Source: Kurthia massiliensis (GTDB lineage: Bacteria; Bacillota; Bacilli; Bacillales_A; Planococcaceae). Taken from it: a DNA stretch of 64,000 nucleotides. The notes under the pieces were generated by a model. The model searched no databases, had not been told where the DNA came from, and worked only from the letters and a program-made list of their open reading frames with translations. Position 1 is the stretch's first letter. Every line of letters starts with the position of its first letter. Below, in pieces: positions 1-9,726 of this stretch. The position numbers and the translations under genes are program-made. The DNA lies in the NCBI RefSeq assembly GCF_000285555.1, contig NZ_HE610998.1:58184-122183 (forward strand), in the 5' to 3' direction.

Positions 1-2
1 TT

Positions 3-1487
3 TTACGTCTCGCTACGCAACACATGTTTCAGTACTTTCCCAGACGCGTTACGTGGGAGCGCATCGATCATTTCTAAATCAACCGGCACTTTATATTTCG
101 CCAAATGTTGCGAACAGTACGCAATGACCGCTTCTCTCGTGAGCGATTGTCCTTCTTTTAAACAAATATATGCTTTCGGCACTTCTCCGTAAACAGGGTG
201 TGGTACGCCAATGACCGCTGCTTCGAGCACTTCTGGCATTTGGAATAACACTTCTTCAACTTCAACCGGATATACATTTTCACCACCGCGAATGAGCATA
301 TCTTTTTTACGGTCGACGATATACAAATAGCCATCATCGTCCATGCGTCCTAAATCACCTGTAAACAACCAGCCATTGCGCAATGTCGTTGCTGTTTCCA
401 CTTCATTGTGTAAATAACCGGTCATCGTCTGCGGACCTTTGACGATAATTTCACCGACGACGCCGTTCGGCAACGGCTCACCATCTGGACTGGCAATTTT
501 CACTTCCGTTTTAGACGTCGGTGGCTTTCCGACAGAACCGATTTTTTTAAGCACATCTTGTCCTTTTAATGTCGTCGAACATGGTGCATTTTCGGTTTGT
601 CCATAAAAGTTTTGTAGTGCCACTTGTGGGAATAACGTTTTAAGCTTCATCACTAATTAATACGGCATCGGCGCTGCACCATATGCGAATAAACGTAAAT
701 GCGATAAATCAAATGTACAAAAATCATCATTATTTAATAGCAACATATACATCGCAGGCACCCCAAAGAAAATCGTTGCCTCACTATCGCGAAGCCACGC
801 CGCCATTTGTGTCGGCGAAAACGCCTGTTCAATAATAAATGTACCACCTGCCATCAGTGTCGGTGTTAAAAATACATGAAGACCCGCGCAATGGAAAAGC
901 GGCGTACAAATAAACATACGATCAGCAGTCGTCAGCTCTACAGATTCAACCCATTGCGCAGTGGCCTCGTATACAGCATTGAAAGACAACATCACGCCTT
1001 TCGGTTTGCCCGTCGTACCTGACGTATACATGACGACCGCTGTCTCATCATCAGCCAATAACTGCGGTATATATACGGCACGTTGCGTATACATCGTCGC
1101 AAGATTGGATTGTGTCCATGTTGCTGTGAGCGATACGTTCGCATCGTTTAATTTATCATGTAGCGTATCGTCTACAAAGGCCGCACGTGCTTCAGAATGT
1201 TGTAAAATGTAGGCGATTTCTGTCGCTGCTAATTTCGTATTGATCGGCATCGCAACGAGTCCTGCATATTGAATTGCTAAATAGACGACTGGAAAATCAT
1301 GATGATTATCCATCAAAATGCCGACAATCTCTCCTTTTTCTAACGGTTGTTGTTGTAAAAAGCCTGCTAATGCCGTCGCACGTTCGTACAATTGGGCATA
1401 CGTTAGGACGTGTTCTCTAAATTCAATAGCATTGTGTGATGGTTGTGTAAGCGCTTGCTGCTTCACGATTTCAAGTATATTTGACAT
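3..1487 (-). pseudogene. Long-chain acyl-CoA ligase, interrupted by one in-frame TAA
   Basis: An AMP-binding (ANL superfamily) acyl-CoA synthetase that would activate fatty acids as acyl-adenylates and then acyl-CoA. Reading the minus strand, codons 1-276 carry the A3 motif YTSGTTGKPKG (residues 154-164) and end in APMPY. A TAA follows at 657-659, and the same frame continues without any shift into YGQTEN, GWLFTGDLG, RGGENVYPVEVEEVL and the terminal PRNASGKVLK motif, which carries the catalytic lysine. Apart from the stop, the 494-codon frame looks complete. In the related relic at 18186-19226 the stop position aligns with a serine, so TCA to TAA is the simplest origin. The start has GGGGAG upstream. 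A GTG-ATG pair just after the stop (648-653) could restart translation, but the C-terminal half alone lacks the adenylate-binding core. Probably a recent pseudogene; sequencing error or readthrough are alternatives. Confidence 0.85.
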
Positions 1488-1576
1488 ACTTTTTTCTCCC
1501 CTTCAAGCGAATTCCAAATACATCTGCGACACAATAAGTAATGAATTATTCCCTTTTTTTAACAATTAAAACATAA

Positions 1577-1613
1577 AAAAGATTGGTCTACTCGAGTGAG
1601 TAACCAATCTTTT
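1577..1613 (-). terminator. Rho-independent terminator
   Basis: An 11-bp stem, AAAAGATTGGT paired with ACCAATCTTTT, is followed by a T-run on the minus strand. It ends the transcript of the gene at 1623-2063 and separates it from the acyl-CoA ligase. Confidence 0.8.
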
Positions 1614-1622
1614 CGACACGTA

Positions 1623-2063
1623 TTAAGCGCCAATTTCAGCAAGCATCGCATCTACAAATGCGATTAACTTGTCGTAGGCTTCATTAAACGTTTCTTCACC
1701 TGTGAAGTTTTCCATTGCGTCAAATGCAATGTTAATTTCCCAGATGCCTTCTTGTCCGTTAAACATCGCGCTAGAAGAACCTAACATCGGTTTTAAATTC
1801 GCACGTAAGTATGTTTTAATCGGGTTGCTAAACTTTTTAGGCAATGCTAAACCGAATAGCGCTGTATGAACTTTAAACATATCATCAAATTCAACAACTA
1901 CTGCATCAATTTTGCGTGCAGTGAATGTTTTTGATTCTGCATAAATATATTCAATAGGGTTCGCTGCAACGTAGCTCAACGGTTGTGTTAAAAACTCATC
2001 GCCCGCTGATGCAATAATTTCTTCTGTCTCTTTATTGCAACGATCTAAAGCTGTTATTTCCAT
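1623..2063 (-). CDS. Conserved hypothetical cytoplasmic protein, 146 aa
   Basis: I do not recognise a family. The product is an acidic, soluble-looking protein with no signal peptide or membrane segment. It alternates predicted helices with short strands (for example KIDAVVVEFDDMFKVHTALFG near residues 50-71 and GIWEINIAFDAM around 105-116), which looks like one compact alpha/beta domain. The start MEITALDRC follows a GGAGGG ribosome binding site. It is monocistronic, with a strong terminator directly behind the stop and a divergent sstT promoter region in front. Coding status is supported by the clean ribosome site and terminator; function is unknown. Confidence 0.65.
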   Translation of the reverse strand: MEITALDRCNKETEEIIASAGDEFLTQPLSYVAANPIEYIYAESKTFTARKIDAVVVEFDDMFKVHTALFGLALPKKFSNPIKTYLRANLKPMLGSSSAMFNGQEGIWEINIAFDAMENFTGEETFNEAYDKLIAFVDAMLAEIGA

Positions 2064-2320
2064 AATAATCCCTCCAGTATCTATTCTATTATACTAGAAA
2101 CATGACTGTTATACAAAAACAGTTAAATGGTATCTGTGTTAATACAGCTTATATATTTTTTTCTATTTGACGTATCATTTTCTATACGTTTTGCAGTATT
2201 ATATAGGAAAGACTGAATTTTTCAGACTTATAAAATATTTAGTGTTACACTGTACACTATAAAAAAACAACAGTATATTCAGAACGTACAGAAAAGTTTG
2301 ACAATTTGGAGGTTTCATTT

Positions 2321-3532
2321 ATGAAAAACATTTTTGCAAAATGGAACAGCTTGAGCCTCGTATTCCGCATCATTTGTGGGATTATCGTCGGTGTCGTGCT
2401 TGCTTTAGTCGCACCGAGCTGGTCATGGCTTTCTATTTTAGGTACTTTATTTATCGGCGCATTAAAATCTGTTGCGCCAGTGCTCGTATTCGTCTTAGTG
2501 ACAGCAGCGATTGCTGGACATCGCAGTGGCAATCAGACAAATATGAAAACCGTCATTATTTTATACGCCGTTGCAACAATTGCCGCAGGTGCAACAGCTG
2601 TTATTGCAGCGAAATTATTCCCAACAAAACTGCATTTAAAAGATTCAGCCGAAGACATTTCACCACCTAGTGGTATCGGCGAAGTGTTACAAAACATCTT
2701 AACAGGTATTACGTCAAACCCAATTGAAGCGCTTGGTAACGCAAACTACTTAGCGATTTTAGCATGGGCAATCGCGCTTGGTGTAGCATTACGTATGGCA
2801 AGTGATACGACAAAAACACTTATTTCAAATTTATCAGATGCGGTATCAAAAGTGGTTCAATGGGTAATCAACTTAGCACCGTTCGGTATTATCGGTATCG
2901 TTTATGACGCGATTGTAACAAACGGTTTAGGCGCTTTAAAAGAATACGGTCACTTAATTATCGTATTAGTCGGCACGATGTTATTCGTAGCATTAGTCGT
3001 TAATCCATTAATTGTATTCTTATTTGCACGTCGCAATCCTTACCCACTCGTACTAACATCTTTACGAGAAAGTGGTATTACAGCATTCTTCACACGTAGT
3101 TCTGCAGCGAATATTCCTGTAAATATGAAGTTAGCTGAAAAATTAGGCTTAGATAAAGATACATATGCAGTGTCTATTCCACTAGGCGCTACAGTGAATA
3201 TGGGTGGCGCAGCTGTTACAATCTCTGTACTATCTTTAGCGACAGCGCACACATTAGGGATCGACATTGACATTCCAACAGCGATTTTATTAATGTTAGT
3301 AGCAGCGGTTTCTGCTGCAGGTGCTTCTGGTGTTGCGGGTGGTTCATTACTATTAATTCCACTTGCTTGTAGCTTATTCGGCGTCCCTGGCGACGTCGCT
3401 GCACAAGTCATTGCAATCGGTATGATTATCGGTGTCGTTCAAGATTCTTGCGAAACAGCATTAAACTCTTCAACAGATATCGTCTTCACAGCAACTGCAG
3501 AATATGCAAAAGAACGTAAAACAACAAAATAA
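2321..3532 (+). CDS. sstT: Serine/threonine:sodium symporter SstT
   Basis: A 403-aa transporter of the dicarboxylate/amino acid:cation symporter (DAACS) family; SstT members import serine and threonine with Na+. About eight hydrophobic spans run through the protein. The family signatures [10 protein letters not shown] (serine-rich reentrant loop) and [19 protein letters not shown] are intact, as is the C-terminal [12 protein letters not shown] substrate/Na+ segment. The ATG at 2321 is chosen because GGAGG lies eight bases upstream; an in-frame start 15 bases earlier would sit on that site. The gene stands alone between a divergent hypothetical gene and a terminator at 3538. Length and motifs fit the family well. 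Confidence 0.92.
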   Translation: MKNIFAKWNSLSLVFRIICGIIVGVVLALVAPSWSWLSILGTLFIGALKSVAPVLVFVLVTAAIAGHRSGNQTNMKTVIILYAVATIAAGATAVIAAKLFPTKLHLKDSAEDISPPSGIGEVLQNILTGITSNPIEALGNANYLAILAWAIALGVALRMASDTTKTLISNLSDAVSKVVQWVINLAPFGIIGIVYDAIVTNGLGALKEYGHLIIVLVGTMLFVALVVNPLIVFLFARRNPYPLVLTSLRESGITAFFTRSSAANIPVNMKLAEKLGLDKDTYAVSIPLGATVNMGGAAVTISVLSLATAHTLGIDIDIPTAILLMLVAAVSAAGASGVAGGSLLLIPLACSLFGVPGDVAAQVIAIGMIIGVVQDSCETALNSSTDIVFTATAEYAKERKTTK

Positions 3533-3537
3533 TCATT

Positions 3538-3575
3538 GAAAAAGACAAGCTTCTCGAAAAGCATGTCTTTTTTTG
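3538..3575 (+). terminator. Terminator after sstT
   Basis: The stem AAAGACAAGCTT / AAGCATGTCTTT with one mismatch and a loop around CTCG is followed by seven T residues, directly after the sstT stop codon. Confidence 0.85.
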
Positions 3576-3602
3576 TTATGTTCATGTTAAGAGGTGAAAG
3601 CG

Positions 3603-3959
3603 ATGAAACAACAAGAGCAATTATGGGCTACAAAAAAGTATCATGTCATGTTTTATAGCCAAAAACATTATGAACAAATTCGTCACATGATGCGCGAACG
3701 ATGCACGATTGAAGCGTTACAGCAAACGATTGATGAAGCATTGCGCCAATCACCAACACTTGGTAGTCAAATTAATGCGATTCAACATATGTGGGGCTAC
3801 TTTAAAAAAATGGCTACGCCCGATGAAAAAGCGACATATGTAACCTTACTGGAAAAGCGAGATGTATGGCAGCTACTTGATTATATCCGTACGTTAGCAG
3901 ATCGTTACAACGTCTCCTATTTACAAAAAAGTACGATTTTACAACAACGTCTGTCGTGA
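3603..3959 (+). CDS. YbgA/DUF1722 family protein, 118 aa
   Basis: A small helical protein matching the DUF1722 (YbgA) family. Hallmarks are KYHVMFYSQKHYEQI near the N-terminus, a central SQINAIQHMWGYFKK and a DEKATYVTLLE segment. In many bacteria this domain is fused to or near photolyase genes, but no photolyase lies here and the protein is only the DUF1722 core. The ATG at 3603 is chosen over the GTG at 3594 because AAGAGGTG lies seven bases upstream of it and overlaps the GTG. The biochemical role of the family is not known to me. It may be co-transcribed with the 43-aa peptide that follows 39 bases later. Confidence 0.8.
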   Translation: MKQQEQLWATKKYHVMFYSQKHYEQIRHMMRERCTIEALQQTIDEALRQSPTLGSQINAIQHMWGYFKKMATPDEKATYVTLLEKRDVWQLLDYIRTLADRYNVSYLQKSTILQQRLS

Positions 3960-3998
3960 TACACCGACAAACGCTATACTAAATCGTGAGGTGAAAAT

Positions 3999-4130
3999 AT
4001 GTCAGTCATTATTGCGATTGTGATTATGCTCGTACTTATTGGCTTCATCACAAATTTATTAGAAGCATTTCGACGTGCAAAGCCACCTGAAAATTTTAAA
4101 AAGCGTGATCATCCAGATGATGAAGCGTAA
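3999..4130 (+). CDS. Small single-pass membrane protein, 43 aa
   Basis: A short frame with a GTGAGGTG ribosome binding site six bases before its ATG. Residues 3-20 form one hydrophobic helix (VIIAIVIMLVLIGF core). A basic and then acidic tail ending in KKRDHPDDEA probably faces the cytoplasm. A strong terminator begins four bases after its stop. The ribosome site, helix and terminator together make it a credible small protein gene although it is below usual length cut-offs. I do not recognise it. It is likely in one transcript with the YbgA-type gene. Confidence 0.6.
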   Translation: MSVIIAIVIMLVLIGFITNLLEAFRRAKPPENFKKRDHPDDEA

Positions 4131-4133
4131 CGT

Positions 4134-4169
4134 AAAAGGACCCGTTCCGATGAGAACGAGTCCTTTTTT
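4134..4169. terminator. Bidirectional terminator between convergent genes
   Basis: The stem AAAGGACCCGTTC / GAACGAGTCCTTT has a CGAT loop and T-runs on both sides. It serves the plus-strand 43-aa gene and the minus-strand ABC operon whose last stop codon touches it. Confidence 0.85.
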
Positions 4170-5179
4170 TAATCGATTATTTGTGCGAGTTTTTCTTTTG
4201 ATTGTTCACTGCCATTATATAAATGACAAGCGACGAAATGGCCGTTGTCATGAATATCTTGTAGCACAGGCTTATGTTCACTGCATTGTGGCATCGCATA
4301 TGGACATCGCGTGTGGAATACACAGCCCGGTGGTGGGTCAGATGGACTCGGTAAATCCCCTTTTAAAATAATGCGATTTCGCTTCGCCGTTGGGTCCGGT
4401 ATAGGTACGGCTGACAGTAACGCTTGTGTATATGGGTGAAGCGGTTCCCGATATAAATCTTCTTTCGTCGTCAGTTCCACCATATGTCCTAAGTACATCA
4501 CACCGACGCGATCGCTAATATGTTCGACAACGCTTAAGTCGTGGGCGATAAATAAGTATGTTAAACCGAGTTCACGTTGTAATTTTTTCATTAAGTTCAA
4601 AATTTGCGATTGAATCGACACATCGAGTGCTGAAACAGGTTCGTCCGCTATGATTAATTTTGGATTTAACGCAAGTGCACGTGCAATGACAATTCGTTGA
4701 CGCTGACCGCCTGAGAACTCATGAGGATAACGATCGGCATGATATGCATTTAACCCGACAAGTTCTAATAGTTCATTGACCTTTTCATTAACATTTTTTT
4801 GATGCAGTCCATGAATTTTAAACGGCTCCGTCAACAGTTGGCGTACGGTCATGCGCGGGTTAAGGGACGCATATGGGTCTTGGAAAATCATTTGGAAATT
4901 TTGACGTGCACTTCGCCCTTCTTTCCCAGATAACTCAGTCATATCACGCCCTTCAAAAACGACTGACCCTTCTGTTGGCTCGAGCAAATTCATAATCATC
5001 TTTCCGGTCGTCGATTTGCCACAGCCTGATTCACCGACGATGCCGAGCGTTTCGCCACGAAAAATTGTAAATGACACGTCATCGACCGCTTTGACGACAT
5101 CTGGATCACGATTAAACAAACTTTTTTTATGACCGAAATATTTCTTTAAGTTTTTAACTTCTAGTAACACTTCACTCAT
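4169..5179 (-). CDS. Peptide/glutathione-type ABC transporter ATP-binding subunit (OppF/DppF-like)
   Basis: A 336-aa nucleotide-binding subunit of the peptide/nickel/glutathione ABC importer class, one half of the heterodimeric ATPase. It shows Walker [10 protein letters not shown], the signature FSGGQRQR, Walker B LIIADEPVSALD and the switch histidine in FIAHDLSV. The C-terminal oligo_HPY extension carries the Cys-rich GCVFHTRCPYAMPQC...C pattern typical of OppF/DppF. Its start overlaps the preceding oppD-like stop by four bases (ATGA), so translation is coupled. It is the last gene of a six-gene minus-strand operon. Enteric GsiA fuses both ATPase halves in one chain; here they are separate. 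Confidence 0.9.
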   Translation of the reverse strand: MSEVLLEVKNLKKYFGHKKSLFNRDPDVVKAVDDVSFTIFRGETLGIVGESGCGKSTTGKMIMNLLEPTEGSVVFEGRDMTELSGKEGRSARQNFQMIFQDPYASLNPRMTVRQLLTEPFKIHGLHQKNVNEKVNELLELVGLNAYHADRYPHEFSGGQRQRIVIARALALNPKLIIADEPVSALDVSIQSQILNLMKKLQRELGLTYLFIAHDLSVVEHISDRVGVMYLGHMVELTTKEDLYREPLHPYTQALLSAVPIPDPTAKRNRIILKGDLPSPSDPPPGCVFHTRCPYAMPQCSEHKPVLQDIHDNGHFVACHLYNGSEQSKEKLAQIID

Positions 5180-6156
5180 TGCGCACCCTCCTCTTGTAAC
5201 CAGCAGCGGTAAACGCGCCCTTCTTCATCTGGTTTTAATGTTGGATTTTGTGCCTCACAAATCGCCATTTTATACGGACAACGTGGTGCAAAGCGACAGC
5301 CTTGTGGCATCATTTCAGGCGTCGGCACGCTCCCTGCAATCGAATTTAATTGTTCGGCATGATCACCTAGTTTCGGAATCGAAGCGAGCAAGCCTTGTGT
5401 ATACGGGTGTTTCGGATTTGCGAATAACGTATACACATCCGCTTCTTCAACAATTTGCCCTGCATACATCACGACAACGCGGTCACACATTTCAGCGACG
5501 ACGCCTAAATCGTGCGTAATCATCATAATCGACGTTTGCGACTTATCACGCAGCTCATTCATTAACTCTAAAATTTGTGCTTGAATCGTTACATCGAGTG
5601 CGGTCGTCGGTTCATCTGCAATTAAAATTTCAGGTTCACACGCCATTGCCATCGCAATCATAACGCGTTGGCGCATACCACCTGATAGTTGATGCGGATA
5701 TTCATTCAAAATTTGTTTTGCACGTGGAATGCCGACTTTCTCAAGCATTTGTTGCGCTCGGTTCAACGCTTCTGATTTTGACAGTTTTTTATGCAGCATA
5801 ATACCTTCTGACAGCTGACGGCCAATTTTATACACTGGATTTAACGATGTCATCGGTTCTTGGAAAATCATCGAGATTTGGTTACCACGAATTTTACGCA
5901 TTTGTGCGTCGCTCACTTGGGCGATATCTATATTACCGAATTGAATTTGGCCACCGACGATGCGTCCTGGCGTATTACGTAATAAACGCATAATCGATAG
6001 CGACGTCACACTTTTCCCGCAACCTGACTCTCCGACGATGCCGAGCGTTTCACCTTTATATAACGCAAACGAAACATCGTCGACCGCTTTGACTACTTTT
6101 CCATCGCTAATAAAATGCGTCTCTAAATGCGAGACGTCTAATACTTTTTCGCTCAT
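5176..6156 (-). CDS. Peptide/glutathione-type ABC transporter ATP-binding subunit (OppD/DppD-like)
   Basis: A 326-aa ATPase partner of the downstream OppF-like subunit. Walker A is GESGCGKSV, the signature [12 protein letters not shown], Walker [13 protein letters not shown], and the switch region [16 protein letters not shown]. The C-terminal oligo_HPY domain includes [10 protein letters not shown] and a final cysteine in YRCWL. It lies twelve bases behind the permease gene and overlaps the next ATPase by four bases. The two ATPases together energise import through the two permeases encoded upstream in the transcript. Confidence 0.9.
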   Translation of the reverse strand: MSEKVLDVSHLETHFISDGKVVKAVDDVSFALYKGETLGIVGESGCGKSVTSLSIMRLLRNTPGRIVGGQIQFGNIDIAQVSDAQMRKIRGNQISMIFQEPMTSLNPVYKIGRQLSEGIMLHKKLSKSEALNRAQQMLEKVGIPRAKQILNEYPHQLSGGMRQRVMIAMAMACEPEILIADEPTTALDVTIQAQILELMNELRDKSQTSIMMITHDLGVVAEMCDRVVVMYAGQIVEEADVYTLFANPKHPYTQGLLASIPKLGDHAEQLNSIAGSVPTPEMMPQGCRFAPRCPYKMAICEAQNPTLKPDEEGRVYRCWLQEEGAQ

Positions 6157-6168
6157 GTCTGCTCCCCC

Positions 6169-7050
6169 TTAGTCTTTTACTTTCGGATCTAACGCATCTC
6201 GTAATCCGTCCCCTAATAAGTTAAACGCGAGAACTGTCAGCATAATCGCAAGACCTGGGAAGTACGTAATATACGGTGCGGTCGTTAAATAATCCCGTCC
6301 TGCACTTAACATCGCTCCCCATTCTGGTGATGGTGGTTGTGCACCAAGTCCTAAGAAACTTAAACTTGCCGCTGTTAAAATCGCTGTACCGAGACGCATC
6401 GTGAAATAGACAATAATACTTGAAAACGATGCCGGTAAAATGTGGCGGAAAATAATATATAAATTCGCCGCGCCGAGCGAACGTGTCGCCTCAACATAAA
6501 GTGCAGATTTATAAACGAGCGTATTACTACGAACGATACGCGCAAACATCGGAATCGTAAAAATACCGACTGCTACAACGACATTAATCATACCTGGCCC
6601 TAAGATGGCAATAATACCAATCGCCAAAAGCATACCTGGAAATGCCAACAAAACGTCGCAAAAGCGCATAATGAGACTATCTATCCATTTGCCGTAATAA
6701 CCACTAATAAGGCCTAATATCGTGCCGATAATCGTCCCTGCTAATACAGAAGCAATCCCGACGAACAACGTAATACGTGAACCGACGATAATACGACTTA
6801 AAATATCTCGTCCGAATGCATCGGTGCCGAGCCAATGTTTACCGTTTGGTGGTTGCATAATTTGCCCATAATCCGCTTTCGTATAATCGAAAGGCGCAAT
6901 CCACGGGCCAATAATGGCAACGATGAACAGTAAAACGATAAAAATCGCCGAACCAAACGCGAGCTTCTGCTTTTTAAATTTTTTCCAAAAGACGCGCGCG
7001 GGTGACGCGGGTTTTTCAATTGCTGTAGTTTCTTTTACTACCGTCATCAT
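6169..7050 (-). CDS. Peptide/glutathione-type ABC permease (GsiD/DppC-like)
   Basis: A 293-aa inner-membrane permease with an N-terminal OppC_N segment, about six membrane spans and the EAA-type loop EATRSLGAANLYIIFRHILP that contacts the ATPase. The stretch AASLSFLGLGAQPPSPEWG and the ending NLLGDGLRDALDPK are family hallmarks. At family level it looks closest to glutathione permease GsiD. The start is a MM pair behind GGAGGGATC. It follows the other permease gene by eight bases, so the two half-channels are made together. Confidence 0.9.
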   Translation of the reverse strand: MMTVVKETTAIEKPASPARVFWKKFKKQKLAFGSAIFIVLLFIVAIIGPWIAPFDYTKADYGQIMQPPNGKHWLGTDAFGRDILSRIIVGSRITLFVGIASVLAGTIIGTILGLISGYYGKWIDSLIMRFCDVLLAFPGMLLAIGIIAILGPGMINVVVAVGIFTIPMFARIVRSNTLVYKSALYVEATRSLGAANLYIIFRHILPASFSSIIVYFTMRLGTAILTAASLSFLGLGAQPPSPEWGAMLSAGRDYLTTAPYITYFPGLAIMLTVLAFNLLGDGLRDALDPKVKD

Positions 7051-7058
7051 GATCCCTC

Positions 7059-7982
7059 CTAATCGTCATAACGAATTTGTGGATTTAAGAAGCCGTAAAT
7101 GACATCGACTGCTAAGTTAATTAATAAAAACTCAAGTGAGAACAATAAAATCTCTGCTTGAATAACTGGATAGTCACGATTTGTGACCGCATCAATAAGC
7201 CAGCTGCCGAGTCCTGGGAAACCGAATACCGTTTCAATTACGACAGAACCCCCGAGTAAGAAACCGAATTGTAACCCTGTCATCGTCACAACAGGTACCA
7301 TCGCATTTTTCAATGCTTGACGCATCATAATTTTCCATTCAGAAAATCCTTTTGCGCGTCCTGTACGAATATAATCTTCTTTTAATACATCAATGAGCGC
7401 TGAACGAGTGAAGCGAGCAATAATTGCCGCAACCCCGACACCAAGCGTAATCGATGGTAAGACGTACCCTTTCCATGAATCTAATCCTGTCGTTGGGAAC
7501 CATCCAAGTTGAACAGAGAACCATTGCATTAAAATAAGTCCTAACCAAAATGATGGAATCGAAATGCCGACAACTGCCGCAAACATACCGAAATAATCCC
7601 AAAACGAATTGCGACGCATCGCAGATAAAATCCCGATACCAATACCGACGACGAACGCAAAAATCATACTCCAAACGGTTAGCCAAAACGTTGGCATAAA
7701 CCTCGTTTTCATTTCCTCTAAAATAGGCTCATTCGTTTTCAACGAATTGCCGAAATCCCCTTTTACGAGATTACCGACATAGACGAAATATTGCTCAACG
7801 ATCGGTTTATCTAAGCCTAATTTTGCTTCAATTCTCTCTACAGTCGCTTGATCAGCTTCAGGTCCTGCAACGATACGCGCTGGATTACCTGGAATTAAAT
7901 GCACAAACATAAATACGACAATCGTTACGACAATCAATATCGGAATCATTTGCAAAATTCTCTTCGCAATAAATTTGAACAT
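7059..7982 (-). CDS. Peptide/glutathione-type ABC permease (GsiC/DppB-like)
   Basis: A 307-aa permease, partner of the downstream GsiD/DppC-like protein. It has an N-terminal helix, the conserved HLIPGNPARIVAGPEA, about six spans and the coupling loop DYIRTGRAKGFSEWKIMMRQ. The end, LLINLAVDVIYGFLNPQIRY, closely resembles enteric GsiC as I remember it. I start the gene at the ATG at 7982 because AAAGGAG lies six bases upstream; an earlier in-frame ATG at 8000 would contain that ribosome site. A strong hairpin lies between it and the binding-protein gene, which should make permease levels lower than binding protein. Confidence 0.88.
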   Translation of the reverse strand: MFKFIAKRILQMIPILIVVTIVVFMFVHLIPGNPARIVAGPEADQATVERIEAKLGLDKPIVEQYFVYVGNLVKGDFGNSLKTNEPILEEMKTRFMPTFWLTVWSMIFAFVVGIGIGILSAMRRNSFWDYFGMFAAVVGISIPSFWLGLILMQWFSVQLGWFPTTGLDSWKGYVLPSITLGVGVAAIIARFTRSALIDVLKEDYIRTGRAKGFSEWKIMMRQALKNAMVPVVTMTGLQFGFLLGGSVVIETVFGFPGLGSWLIDAVTNRDYPVIQAEILLFSLEFLLINLAVDVIYGFLNPQIRYDD

Positions 7983-8004
7983 AACAGTCTCCTTTCTCAT
8001 ATAA

Positions 8005-8036
8005 AAAAGCGCTATGAAACATCATAGCGCCTTTTC
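8005..8036 (-). terminator. Attenuator hairpin between binding protein and permease genes
   Basis: GGCGCTATGA / TCATAGCGCT stem on the minus strand followed by six T residues, placed between the second solute-binding protein and the permease. Such intercistronic terminators usually leak, giving more binding protein than membrane components. Confidence 0.8.
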
Positions 8037-9608
8037 TTACTCATTAATCTTTAAGGTTTCTACGTAAAGTGAACCATCGGGTAATAATGTAATACCTTCT
8101 AAGTTCTTTTTCTTACCGAAAATGTTATTAGGATTCGCGGCTGGCACCCATACGTTTTCTTCCCAAAGATTTTTTTGAATTTTCGAATAAATTTCTTGGC
8201 GCTCTTCCTCATCTGATGTTCTCAAAGCTGCTTGTAAGCTTTTATCTACATCTTTATTCGAATAATAAGAAATATTGTAAGAGTTCGGTGGGAATGACTC
8301 TGTCGCAAATACTGGACGGATACCCCAATCTGCCTCTGCTGTTGAAGGTCCCCAACCACCAAAGTACATTTCTACTTTAGAATCTTCTGGCCCTTTTGGT
8401 TCCCATAGAGCACTTTCTAGCGTTCCATTTTCCATTGGTTCTACCTTTACGTCAATGTTTAATTGAGCTAATGACTGTTGGATGAACTCCATCGCTTTAA
8501 TGTAATTTGTTGTATTGGTTGCCCAAACAGTTGTAGAAAATCCATCTTCAAGACCCGCCTCTTTTAATAGTTGTTTTGCCTTTTCAATATCATACACTTG
8601 GTCTTCTTGCTTTGTGTAAAATTTTGTTGATTCAGAAATTACAGATGTCGCTTTTTTGGCATAGTCGGCGTATACTACTTTCACTAAATCATCTTTGTTA
8701 ATAGCTAAGCTAATCGCTTCACGGACTTTCGGATTATCAAAAGGCTTTTTCGCAACATTCATTGATAAGTAGTTCATCACAATTGAGTCTGAACTTACGA
8801 TATCAACATTTGCCTTTTTTAATGAATCAATTTGCTCCGTTGGAATTGGATAAGCAAAGTCAGCCTCACCAGTTTGCAACATTGCTGTTCTAGATCCATT
8901 TTCAACAACTGGTTTAAAAGTGATAGAATTAGCTGCTGGTGCTTCTCCCCAATAATCTGCATTTTTCTTCACTTTAATAATGTCACTTGAATCCCATGAT
9001 TCAAATACATATGGACCTGTACCTACAGGTTGACGTGCGATATTTTCATCGCTTGCTAAAGACTTTGGACTTTGCATAAGAGCCGCTGGATGCGCGAAAT
9101 TATTCATCATTGAAGCAAATGGTTCGCTTAAAATAATTTTCACTTTATGTTCATCTATTACTTCAACCTTATCAATACTTGCAAACAACGTATATCTCTT
9201 TAAATTATTATCTTCATTCGAAATACGTTCGAAATTTGCCTTTACCGCTTCAGCATTAAAATCTTCTCCATCGTGGAATTTAACTCCTTGGCGAAGAGTA
9301 AAAGTGAATTCTGTAGCATCTTTATTTACCTTATAGTCTGTCGCTAACTTAGGAACAATGTTCATTTCCTCATCAAAAGCTACTAGACCTTCCATAATCG
9401 TTTTTTGTACCGTATTATCCATTGTGTTATTGGAATCTTGTGGATCTAATGTAACGAAATTTTGACTAACTGCAATGACTAAATCTTGATTTGCTTTTTT
9501 CCCATCGCTATTGTTAGCACTATTTGACTCATTACTTGTGCTACCACATGCTGTTAATACTGTTAGTACTAACAATAGCAAAAATGCAATTATCCATCTT
9601 TTTTTCAT
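8037..9608 (-). CDS. Extracellular solute-binding lipoprotein, GsiB-like (copy 2)
   Basis: A 523-aa family 5 solute-binding protein, anchored as a lipoprotein: the signal MKKRWIIAFLLLLVLTVLTAC ends with Cys21 of the lipobox. Motifs ATDYKVN, VGTGPYVFESW, MLQTGEADFAYPIPTEQ, SMNVAKKPFDNPKVREA and ADWGIRPVFA match the GsiB/glutathione-binding branch rather than classical OppA. It sits directly behind a close paralogue (9727-11304) that is very similar along its whole length. This copy uses fewer NCG-type codons and looks more AT-rich than its partner, which hints at a different history or relaxed codon selection. Ligand is inferred only (peptide or glutathione). Confidence 0.9.
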   Translation of the reverse strand: MKKRWIIAFLLLLVLTVLTACGSTSNESNSANNSDGKKANQDLVIAVSQNFVTLDPQDSNNTMDNTVQKTIMEGLVAFDEEMNIVPKLATDYKVNKDATEFTFTLRQGVKFHDGEDFNAEAVKANFERISNEDNNLKRYTLFASIDKVEVIDEHKVKIILSEPFASMMNNFAHPAALMQSPKSLASDENIARQPVGTGPYVFESWDSSDIIKVKKNADYWGEAPAANSITFKPVVENGSRTAMLQTGEADFAYPIPTEQIDSLKKANVDIVSSDSIVMNYLSMNVAKKPFDNPKVREAISLAINKDDLVKVVYADYAKKATSVISESTKFYTKQEDQVYDIEKAKQLLKEAGLEDGFSTTVWATNTTNYIKAMEFIQQSLAQLNIDVKVEPMENGTLESALWEPKGPEDSKVEMYFGGWGPSTAEADWGIRPVFATESFPPNSYNISYYSNKDVDKSLQAALRTSDEEERQEIYSKIQKNLWEENVWVPAANPNNIFGKKKNLEGITLLPDGSLYVETLKINE

Positions 9609-9691
9609 CTAACCATCCCCCCGATAAAATAATAGTGCATTTTTATTCTATCGGAATTTACATTTTCTGTAAAATGTTAGTTATATAAAAC

Positions 9692-9718
9692 AACACTATG
9701 GAGATATCCCATAGTGTT
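9692..9718 (-). terminator. Hairpin between the two binding-protein genes
   Basis: A perfect 10-bp stem AACACTATGG / CCATAGTGTT with a 7-base loop, followed on the minus strand by GTTTTATAT. The short T-run suggests a partial terminator or an mRNA-stabilising 3' hairpin for the upstream binding protein message. Confidence 0.65.
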
Positions 9719-9726
9719 ATTTCACG

